A stretch of DNA of 19,522 nt from RGIG3077 sp045541475. Its GTDB lineage: Bacteria; Bacillota; Clostridia; Oscillospirales; Ruminococcaceae. The stretch is from positions 1 through 19,522 of the forward strand of contig JAZQJI010000036.1 of assembly GCA_045541475.1 (NCBI GenBank), in the 5' to 3' direction. Made by a program: the position numbers and the translations under genes. Below the pieces are notes generated by a model. It searched no databases and was not told the origin of the DNA. It saw nothing but the letters and a program-made list of their open reading frames with translations. Shown in pieces: positions 13,587 through 19,522 of this stretch (position 1 is the first letter of the stretch; the number at the start of each line of letters is the position of its first letter).

Positions 13587-14204
13587 TTAATCTAATGATA
13601 TATTTATGCTTATCGTGCTAAAGCCGGCGCATACTATCGCCGCTATTATTGCAATTATTGCAACTGTGCGTACGGTTTTATGATTGATATTGTTGGAAAT
13701 TTTCAACGCCGAGGAAGCCAGCGCTATTGCGACAATTGGCGAAAACATAGCAAAAACAATTGCAAACACCGCAACAATTAAGGCAACACTTGCTTTTTGA
13801 GCCTGTGTGGGATCATCAGGATTATATTTTGGTTTTGCCGAATTATTCTGCACATAGGGCGTTTGATTATATTGACCTGACTGATTATATTGTCCCTGCT
13901 GACCGTAATACTGCCTTTGCAGATTTTGTTGATTGTGCAATTTCGGTTGGCCGTTTTGGTCGTATTCCACATTCGGCATTGATTGAGGCTGATTGTTATG
14001 CATATTCTGCATCAGCATGCGCTGCTGATGCAAATCAAGTGCAAGGCCGCATTGCTGGCACATTGGCTGACCCTGCATTACAGGCGCGGCGCATCTTGGA
14101 CAGTGCATATCGGGCGTATCATCAGAAACTGCCGTTGCTGTGCCGCAGTATGGGCACGAAAGCAAATTATCGGCATATTCAGCACCGCAGCAATCACAAA
14201 TCAT
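13587..14204 (-). CDS. Double zinc-ribbon protein with Q/N-rich linker and two membrane helices
   Basis: The protein is 205 aa. Two zinc ribbons stand at the N-terminus: C3-x2-C6 with C17-x2-C20, and C35-x2-C38 with C49-x2-C52. Residues 60-130 are a low-complexity Gln/Asn/Tyr linker (QYYGQQGQYNQSGQYNQTPY). Two hydrophobic helices (about 139-166 and 180-202) end the protein, resembling the DUF4190-like membrane pair. The ribbons would face the cytoplasm. The ATG overlaps the stop of the transporter gene as ATGA, with AGAGGAG 9 nt upstream. Such zinc-ribbon membrane proteins are common and uncharacterised in Clostridia; a sensing or scaffolding role is only a guess. Confidence 0.85.
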   Translation of the reverse strand: MICDCCGAEYADNLLSCPYCGTATAVSDDTPDMHCPRCAAPVMQGQPMCQQCGLALDLHQQRMLMQNMHNNQPQSMPNVEYDQNGQPKLHNQQNLQRQYYGQQGQYNQSGQYNQTPYVQNNSAKPKYNPDDPTQAQKASVALIVAVFAIVFAMFSPIVAIALASSALKISNNINHKTVRTVAIIAIIAAIVCAGFSTISINISLD

Positions 14205-15511
14205 AGCTTAAGCTCCTCTAAAGGCTTTTTTGTTTCAGTATTTTCAGCGATTTCTTCCTGCTGATTTTCCGGCAATGCCTGTCCGTAATCAGCCATTTTC
14301 AAAGACTCTGCGCCATCGTGCGTTTTGTAAGCGGCAGTATCCGCGGGTAGTTTTTTCTTTTCAAGCCTTATGCGCACGTGTTCTGTAAAAAGCTTGTAGC
14401 ATACGGCAAAAATCGGAATAAACAATACCATGCCGATAAATCCGAAAAGTCCACCGCCGATTAAAATTGCAAACAATGTCCAGAATGTTGGTAAACCAAG
14501 CTTGTTGCCGAGAATTTTAGGGCCGAGAATATTGCCATCAAACTGTTGCAGAATAAGTATGAATAACGCAAACCAAATTGCTTTGTAAGGGTCTGTAAGC
14601 ATAAGCAGCAAAACACACGGAATTGCACCTATAAAAGGGCCAAAAAACGGTATGATGTTTGTAACGCCCACAATAACGCTGATAAGCACGGAATAGGGCA
14701 TTTTCATGATAGTAACGCCGACAAAGCACATTATACCAATGATGAAGGAATCAAGAATCTTGCCGGATAAAAAGTCCGCAATGGTATCATCAAACATATT
14801 TGCAATTTCAAGCATGCGATCGCATCGTTTGGTTGGTATAAAGCTGTAACATATCTTACGCATTTGCGCAAGCATGGTTTCTTTGTTATACAGCAGATAA
14901 ACGGAAATAAGCCAGCCGCAAAGCGCATCGGCAACGCCCAAAACAAACGAAACCGCACTTGCGCCAAGATTTACAAGTGTATCTATAACAGAGTTTATCT
15001 GCGGAGAAAGCTTTTCAAGAAGAGCCGTTGCGTATTCTCTTCCGTCCGAGATGCCCTGCATTATGTAATCGTAAGTCTCGGGGTGCTTGTCTCTTAATTT
15101 ATCGGCAACTTTTATAAGATTATCCCAATATCCCGAAAAATTGGCAGAAAAATTATTGTAGCTTGTGATAAGTTCGGGAACGATTGTTGCAACCATTGCA
15201 ACAAGAAGCGAAACAGCAAGAACCATTGTGATGGTTATGCTTAGCACCCTGAGCAGCTTGGTGCGTTCTTTTTTGCGGCACACAATTTTGCGCAAATGCT
15301 TTTCAAAAAAACACATTACAGGGTTTAGCAGATACGCAATGACAACCGACCAGATTATTGGTGAAAACACTGAGATTATTGAAGCGGCGTAATTGGCGAT
15401 GGTGCGCCACCTGAAAACACAGAAAACCATTATCAGACAAATTGCAAATACAATTACCGTATAAGCAGCTATTGTCGTGCCTTTTTTGGAAAATTCAAAT
15501 TTATGCTTCAA
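14201..15511 (-). CDS. AI-2E/PerM family transporter
   Basis: The protein is 436 aa. It has the AI-2E (PerM, formerly DUF20) architecture: two helices at the N-terminus (about 15-65, with SPIIWSVVIAYLLNPVM), a soluble helical insert (about 110-175, LITSYNNFSANFSGYWDNLIKVADK), then six helices including GVTNIIPFFGPFIGAIP and LGNKLGLPTFWTLFAILIGGGLFGFIGMVLFIPI. Members act in autoinducer-2 release or as Na+/H+ antiporters; the cargo here is unknown. The start is chosen as TTG 15511 because AAGGGGG lies 8 nt before it; a TTG at 15529 would overlap that site. The C-terminal 60 residues are a charged tail outside the family core. First gene of a three-gene operon. Confidence 0.9.
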   Translation of the reverse strand: MKHKFEFSKKGTTIAAYTVIVFAICLIMVFCVFRWRTIANYAASIISVFSPIIWSVVIAYLLNPVMCFFEKHLRKIVCRKKERTKLLRVLSITITMVLAVSLLVAMVATIVPELITSYNNFSANFSGYWDNLIKVADKLRDKHPETYDYIMQGISDGREYATALLEKLSPQINSVIDTLVNLGASAVSFVLGVADALCGWLISVYLLYNKETMLAQMRKICYSFIPTKRCDRMLEIANMFDDTIADFLSGKILDSFIIGIMCFVGVTIMKMPYSVLISVIVGVTNIIPFFGPFIGAIPCVLLLMLTDPYKAIWFALFILILQQFDGNILGPKILGNKLGLPTFWTLFAILIGGGLFGFIGMVLFIPIFAVCYKLFTEHVRIRLEKKKLPADTAAYKTHDGAESLKMADYGQALPENQQEEIAENTETKKPLEELKL

Positions 15512-15789
15512 ATCAAACGCCCCCTTCAATCAAAATGCTGAAAATATATTTCTGATATTTAAAGTATATCCTGCAAATAAATATTGCATAGTATTTTTTT
15601 GTTAATTTTTCGTTAAAGAAAAAGTCTATAATTCGTGCGTTTTTTCGATAAAAATTTACACAATTTATTGGGTGCAAAATGTAAAAAACTGCTTGCAAAG
15701 TTTGTTGTTTTGTGATACAATTAATTTGAATACGGTTTTTTAAAAAGACCGTTGAAATTTTAAATTTAACAGGAGGTGCAAAGCCCTTT
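15512..15789. other. Divergent intergenic region, transporter operon / oad operon
   Basis: This 278-nt AT-rich region has no gene. A 61-codon minus-strand frame within it (15513-15698) has neither a ribosome binding site nor plausible composition. It must hold the promoters of both divergent operons. The plus-strand one is clear (15693-15721); the minus-strand one could not be fixed, although a TATACT-like box lies near 15560. Confidence 0.7.
15693..15721 (+). promoter_or_regulatory. Promoter of the oxaloacetate decarboxylase operon
   Basis: TTGCAA (15693-15698), a 17-nt spacer and TACAAT (15716-15721), preceded by TG two bases earlier (TGATACAAT). The leader before oadG is about 60 nt and includes AGGAGGTG (15771-15778). 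Confidence 0.72.
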
Positions 15790-16191
15790 ATGAATAACGG
15801 ATTTTTAACGGAGTATTATATTCTTGCCGCTGACGGAACAGAGCTTTCTGAACAGGAAGCAAGCACAACCGCTGCCGGAAGCGAAAGCGTTGATGTTACC
15901 CCCGTAGAAACTATTATTTTGGGTATTGGTACGGTTTTTGTCGGACTGATTTCTATAATTATTATTTGCGCCATTACAGGATATCTCTGTAATTTGGGCA
16001 AAAAAGATGCCGCTGACGAAACACCCGCTGCCCCACCGGCAAACGCAAATGTAAGCACAGCGCCGGCAGCAGTATCTAAAGAAATTGAAGTTAACCGAGG
16101 CGAACTTGCAGCAGTAATTGCCGCAGCTATTGCTGAGGAAACAAACACCGATATCGCCGGAATTAAAATTTTGTCGATTAAGAGAGTTTAA
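15790..16191 (+). CDS. oadG: Oxaloacetate decarboxylase gamma-like subunit (OadG)
   Basis: The protein is 133 aa. A short polar N-terminus leads to one membrane helix (about 41-67, ETIILGIGTVFVGLISIIIICAITGYL), then an Ala/Pro linker and a small C-terminal domain (ELAAVIAAAIAEETNTDIAGIKILSIKRV). This is the layout of the gamma subunit, which anchors and assembles the sodium-pump decarboxylase at the membrane. Gamma subunits are poorly conserved, so the call depends partly on the neighbours. AGGAGGTG lies about 11 nt before the ATG. First gene of the operon; a small CTGCGC/GCGCAG hairpin (16205-16226) lies between it and the biotin carrier gene. Confidence 0.83.
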   Translation: MNNGFLTEYYILAADGTELSEQEASTTAAGSESVDVTPVETIILGIGTVFVGLISIIIICAITGYLCNLGKKDAADETPAAPPANANVSTAPAAVSKEIEVNRGELAAVIAAAIAEETNTDIAGIKILSIKRV

Positions 16192-16248
16192 AAAAACATT
16201 TTAACTGCGCACAAACACACGCGCAGAGAAACGGAGAGTTAAAAGCTT

Positions 16249-16617
16249 ATGAAAAAGTATCGTGTTAATGTAAACGGAACAGCCTATGAGGTTGAAATCG
16301 AAGAAATGAGCGCATCAGAGGTAAGCGCTGCAGCTTCCGCTCCCGCAGCGGCAGCACCCGCAGCAGCACCCGCACCCGTTGCAGCTGCTCCCGCAAGCGC
16401 AGGCTCTGTAACAGTTGCAAGCCCCATGCCCGGAACAATCCTTAGCGTTAACGTAAGCGCAGGACAGAGCGTTAAAAAGGGCGATATCCTCATGATTCTT
16501 GAAGCAATGAAGATGGAAAACGAAATTCTTGCCGCACAGGACGGAACGGTTGCTTCTGTTAACGTTACTAAGGGAGCTACCGTTGAAAGCGGCGATGTTC
16601 TCTGCACTCTTTCCTGA
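16249..16617 (+). CDS. Biotin carboxyl carrier protein of the decarboxylase
   Basis: The protein is 122 aa. Residues 1-20 are a beta strand pair (MKKYRVNVNGTAYEVEIEE), 22-50 a flexible Ala/Pro linker, and 52-122 a biotinyl domain with the classic EAMKME (85-90; K88 carries biotin) and the PMPGTI entry strand. It shuttles the carboxyl group between OadA and OadB. GGAGAG precedes the ATG by about 11 nt. In many bacteria this domain is the C-terminal part of OadA; here it is a separate gene between gamma and beta. It must be biotinylated by BirA, which is not in the window. It could also serve another biotin enzyme. Confidence 0.95.
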   Translation: MKKYRVNVNGTAYEVEIEEMSASEVSAAASAPAAAAPAAAPAPVAAAPASAGSVTVASPMPGTILSVNVSAGQSVKKGDILMILEAMKMENEILAAQDGTVASVNVTKGATVESGDVLCTLS

Positions 16618-16643
16618 TTTAAACACTAAAAGGAGTTTTTTTC

Positions 16644-17831
16644 ATGGATAAAATAATGAATTTTCTTGAGCAGACAGGCTTTGCCGCAATTGCGGACGAG
16701 CCTAAATGCCTTATTATGATTGCCATTTCATGCGTTTTGTTCTTTTTGGCAATCAAAAAGCAGTTTGAACCTATGCTGCTTTTGCCGATAGCTTTCGGTA
16801 TGCTTCTCACAAACATTCCCGGCGCACAGCTCTATCACGAAGAATTTTTTAAGTGTGTGACAGAATCGGGCGCATATACTGTTGATTGGGACGCTTTCAG
16901 AAATCTTCAATTTGGTCTTATCGACTACCTTTACTTAGGCGTTAAATTCGGTATTTATCCTTGCTTGATATTTGTCGGCATAGGCGCCATGACGGACTTT
17001 GGCCCGCTTATTTCCAACCCCAAGAGCTTGCTTTTGGGCGCAGCTGCTCAGGTTGGTATTTTCCTCACGTTTATCTGCGCTATTGAATTTTTGGGCTTTA
17101 ACAATCTTGAAGCGGCTTCAATCGGTATCATCGGCGGTGCTGACGGCCCTACCGCAATTCTCGTTACAAGCAAGCTCGCTCCTGAGCTTTTAGGACCTAT
17201 CGCCGTTGCGGCATATTCTTACATGGCACTTGTTCCCGTAATTCAGCCGCCTATTATGAAGGCGCTTACAACAAAAAAAGAACGCGCCATTGTTATGAAG
17301 CAGCTCAGAACTGTTTCCAAGACCGAAAAAATCATTTTCCCGATTGTTGTTACAATTTTTGTTTCAACATTCCTGCCCGATGCAGCGCCCCTTATCGGCT
17401 GTCTGATGCTTGGCAACCTTGCTAAAGAATCGGGCGTTGTTGACAGACTTAGCAAAACCGCTTCAAACGAGCTTATCAACATTGTTACAATCTTCCTTGG
17501 AATTTCCGTTGGTGCAACAGCTACCGCCGAAACATTCCTTACATCAAAAACATTGGGCATTCTCGCTCTCGGTATCTGCGCATTTGCGGCAGGTTCTGCC
17601 AGCGGCGTTTTGCTTGCAAAGTTTATGAATCTTTTCACAAAGAACAAAATCAACCCCCTCATCGGTTCCGCAGGTGTTTCTGCAGTTCCTATGGCGGCTC
17701 GTGTATCGCAGAAGGTTGGTCAGGAAGCAAATCCTGCAAACTTCCTTCTTATGCACGCAATGGGCCCCAACGTTGCAGGCGTAATCGGCTCGGCAATCGC
17801 CGCAGGCGTATTCCTTGCACTTTTCAACTGA
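16644..17831 (+). CDS. oadB: Na+-translocating decarboxylase beta subunit (OadB)
   Basis: This integral membrane subunit decarboxylates carboxybiotin and uses the energy to pump Na+ out. The protein is 395 aa with about nine to eleven membrane segments, typical. The signature GGADGPT (164-170; D167 is the key carboxylate), the YSYMALVP helix (191-198) and the C-terminal MGPNVAGVIGSA (N376, S383) correspond to residues shown to matter for Na+ binding in Klebsiella OadB. AAAGGAG lies about 8-9 nt before the ATG. It follows the biotin carrier by 26 nt. The beta family is shared with methylmalonyl-CoA and glutaconyl-CoA decarboxylases; the OadA partner makes oxaloacetate the likely substrate. Confidence 0.96.
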   Translation: MDKIMNFLEQTGFAAIADEPKCLIMIAISCVLFFLAIKKQFEPMLLLPIAFGMLLTNIPGAQLYHEEFFKCVTESGAYTVDWDAFRNLQFGLIDYLYLGVKFGIYPCLIFVGIGAMTDFGPLISNPKSLLLGAAAQVGIFLTFICAIEFLGFNNLEAASIGIIGGADGPTAILVTSKLAPELLGPIAVAAYSYMALVPVIQPPIMKALTTKKERAIVMKQLRTVSKTEKIIFPIVVTIFVSTFLPDAAPLIGCLMLGNLAKESGVVDRLSKTASNELINIVTIFLGISVGATATAETFLTSKTLGILALGICAFAAGSASGVLLAKFMNLFTKNKINPLIGSAGVSAVPMAARVSQKVGQEANPANFLLMHAMGPNVAGVIGSAIAAGVFLALFN

Positions 17832-17848
17832 TTTATAATAATCCTTTT

Positions 17849-17880
17849 GTGCGTGCGGATTTAAATATCCGCATACGCAC
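17849..17880 (+). other. Strong intercistronic hairpin, no T-run
   Basis: GTGCGT-GCGGAT pairs with ATCCGC-(AT)-ACGCAC over a TTAAAT loop, giving 12 bp with a 2-nt bulge. It lies between oadB and oadA, 28 nt before the oadA start, and is followed by AGTTTAATATTG rather than T residues. It is more likely a processing or mRNA-stability element than a terminator. Confidence 0.7.
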
Positions 17881-17907
17881 AGTTTAATATTGAAAAAGGA
17901 GAAAAAT

Positions 17908-19356
17908 ATGGCAACCAGACTTAAAATTACTGATACTATACTGCGTGATGCGCATCAATCTCAGGCCGCTACAAGAATGACTCTTGAAGATATGCTGCCC
18001 GGTTGCGAATTGCTCGACAGCATAGGCTTTTATTCGCTTGAATGTTGGGGCGGCGCAACGTTTGATTCGTGCATGCGTTTCCTCAATGAAGATCCGTGGG
18101 AAAGACTGCGTAAACTTCGCAGAGCTTTGCCCAACACAAAGCTTCAAATGCTTTTGCGCGGACAGAATATTTTAGGCTACAAGCATTACGCAGATGACGT
18201 TGTAGAGCAGTTCTGCCGCAAATCTATTGAAAACGGTATTGATATTATCCGTATTTTCGATGCTTTGAACGATACAAGAAACATGGAAGCCGCAATGAAA
18301 TTCACCAAGAAATACGGCGGAACATGTGAAGCTGCAATCAGCTATACAACAAGCCCTGTGCATGATGAAGATTATTTTGTAAAGCTTGCTAAGGAGCTTG
18401 AACAGATGGGTGCAGATACAATCTGCATTAAGGATATGGCAAATCTTTTGCTCCCTTATGATGCATATTCGCTCGTTTCCAAGATGAAAAAGGAAATCAG
18501 CGTGCCGATTCATCTGCACACACACAACACAACAGGCACCGGCGATATGGTTTATCTCATGGCGGCTCAGGCAGGCGTTGATATTGTCGATACCGCACTT
18601 TCGCCGCTTGCAAACGGCACATCACAGCCCGCAACCGAAGCTCTTGTCGCTACACTTAAGGGCACAGAGCGCGATACAGGTCTTGATCTCGAAGCACTTT
18701 CAAAGGCTGCTGCTTATTTCCGCGGCGTTGCTGATTCTCTTAAACAGAGAGGCAATCTCGACCCCAAGGTTTTGGGTGTTGATACAAACACATTGCTTTA
18801 TCAGGTTCCCGGCGGTATGCTTTCCAACTTGATTTCACAGCTTAAGCAGGCTAAGGCCGAGGATAAATACTACGAGGTGCTTGAAGAAGTACCGAGAGTA
18901 AGAAAAGATTTTGGTTATCCCCCGCTTGTTACCCCCACCAGCCAGATTGTAGGCTCGCAGGCAGTTCTTAATGTTCTCATGGGCAGATACAAGAGCTTCC
19001 CGAAGGAATCCAAAGGCTTGCTCCGCGGCGAATATGGTCAGGTACCCGGTGTTGTAAACGAAGAGGTTAGAAAGATGGCTATCGGTGACGAAGCACCCAT
19101 CACTTGCCGTCCTGCCGACCTTATTCAGCCTGAGCTTGAAAAGTACAGGGAAGAAACAAAGGATTTTGCAAAGAGCGAGGAAGACGTACTCAGCTACGCA
19201 TTGTTCCCTGCAGTTGCTAAAAAATTCTTTGATGTACGTGATGGCAGAGTCGAAGCTCCTGCGCCGGCTGCTGCGCCCACACCTGCTAAAAAGGCAAGCG
19301 CAAATGTTGATGCAAACGGTGTGAGAACACTTTATGTTCAGGATTTAACCGTATAA
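17908..19356 (+). CDS. oadA: Oxaloacetate decarboxylase alpha subunit (OadA), carboxyltransferase only
   Basis: This cytoplasmic carboxyltransferase transfers CO2 from oxaloacetate to biotin, releasing pyruvate. The protein is 482 aa. The TIM barrel has DTILRDAHQS (9-18; metal ligand D14), the active-site lysine K175 (CIKDM) and metal ligands H202/H204 (HLHTHN), followed by the conserved PGGMLSNL and the PYC_OADA domain with FGYPPLVTPTSQIVG. At about 450 an Ala/Pro linker begins, as in OadA proteins that go on to a biotin domain, but here it ends after VRTLYVQDLTV with no biotin site. AAGGAG lies 6 nt before the ATG; the in-frame TTG at 17890 precedes that site and is rejected. A pyruvate carboxylase B subunit is the alternative, disfavoured by OadB. 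Confidence 0.95.
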   Translation: MATRLKITDTILRDAHQSQAATRMTLEDMLPGCELLDSIGFYSLECWGGATFDSCMRFLNEDPWERLRKLRRALPNTKLQMLLRGQNILGYKHYADDVVEQFCRKSIENGIDIIRIFDALNDTRNMEAAMKFTKKYGGTCEAAISYTTSPVHDEDYFVKLAKELEQMGADTICIKDMANLLLPYDAYSLVSKMKKEISVPIHLHTHNTTGTGDMVYLMAAQAGVDIVDTALSPLANGTSQPATEALVATLKGTERDTGLDLEALSKAAAYFRGVADSLKQRGNLDPKVLGVDTNTLLYQVPGGMLSNLISQLKQAKAEDKYYEVLEEVPRVRKDFGYPPLVTPTSQIVGSQAVLNVLMGRYKSFPKESKGLLRGEYGQVPGVVNEEVRKMAIGDEAPITCRPADLIQPELEKYREETKDFAKSEEDVLSYALFPAVAKKFFDVRDGRVEAPAPAAAPTPAKKASANVDANGVRTLYVQDLTV

Positions 19357-19380
19357 TAGAGTTATATATATTATATACAG

Positions 19381-19411
19381 AACAGTCCTCGCCAACGGCG
19401 AGGACTGTTTT
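19381..19411 (+). terminator. Terminator of the oad operon
   Basis: AACAGTCCTCGCC (19381-19393) pairs perfectly with GGCGAGGACTGTT (19397-19409) over loop AAC and is followed by TT and C. It lies 24 nt after oadA. It is also the opening hairpin of the dispersed repeat. Confidence 0.93.
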
Positions 19412-19522
19412 CGTTTTGTTGGTACGATGCGTTTTTCAAAAACAAAACAGCAAAACGAGCTCTTAATATGTTTAGTGCAACCCAAACGTGAGGATAGGGT
19501 TGAAGGAAAGGGGGTTGGTAAG
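19385..19522 (+). repeat. Dispersed intergenic repeat, copy 2 (cut by window end)
   Basis: It aligns over 138 nt with 421-557 in the same orientation, ending at the same GGTTGGTAAG. The CAACCC/GGGTTG hairpin is conserved. The window stops at this point, so its true end is not visible. Confidence 0.9.

Noticed and set aside
15790..19356. Methylmalonyl-CoA or glutaconyl-CoA decarboxylase complex
   Set aside because: The alpha subunit is of the pyruvate carboxylase/OadA carboxyltransferase type with HLHTHN and K175, not the acyl-CoA carboxyltransferase type.
1..19522. Genomic island or excisable unit between the two direct 138-nt repeats
   Set aside because: Contents are housekeeping genes, no integrase or transposase is present, and the repeats look like ordinary dispersed intergenic copies.

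Overview
The window looks like chromosome from an anaerobic, low-to-mid GC Firmicute of the Clostridia, most likely an Oscillospiraceae/Ruminococcaceae-type gut bacterium. The evidence is a ThiT-type ECF thiamine transporter under a TPP riboswitch, SpoVG, a DivIVA-like coiled-coil protein, a membrane sodium-pumping decarboxylase with a detached biotin carrier, strong purine-rich ribosome binding sites and several TTG starts. This placement rests on gene content, not on a marker-gene comparison. No rRNA, tRNA, CRISPR array, transposase, phage gene or recognisable defence system is seen.

Layout. 1-902 is non-coding and packed with palindromes and dispersed or tandem repeats. 903-1884 (minus) is thiT with a complete riboswitch unit: promoter, TPP aptamer, terminator. 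1913-2929 (plus) is a CorA-type Mg2+/metal transporter with its own promoter. 2990-4770 (plus) is a DivIVA-like protein with ten 11-residue repeats, closed by a strong terminator. 4772-4968 is a second repeat cluster. 4969-7569 (minus) is murC followed by an MFS transporter. 7676-7945 (plus) is spoVG. 7942-11536 (minus) holds a YfcE-type phosphoesterase, a YfhO-type membrane protein and a NUDIX hydrolase. 11658-13132 (plus) has three small uncharacterised genes followed by a LAS/M15 D,D-peptidase-like protein. A perfect bidirectional terminator sits at 13161-13199. 13207-15511 (minus) is an operon of an AI-2E/PerM-type transporter, a double zinc-ribbon membrane protein and a small membrane protein. 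15693-19411 (plus) is a Na+-translocating oxaloacetate decarboxylase operon in the order gamma, biotin carrier, beta, alpha. The window ends inside a second copy of the repeat found at 421-557.

Working together. The clearest functional unit is the decarboxylase operon: OadA moves the carboxyl group of oxaloacetate to the biotin on the separate carrier, OadB decarboxylates carboxybiotin while exporting Na+, and OadG anchors or assembles the complex. MurC, the M15 peptidase and the DivIVA-like protein all concern the cell wall or cell poles, but they sit in separate transcription units. Most of the window is housekeeping. The least explained parts are the composite intergenic repeats, which coincide with gene 3' ends and terminators, the three-gene small-protein cluster at 11658-12539, and the zinc-ribbon protein coupled to the PerM-type transporter.
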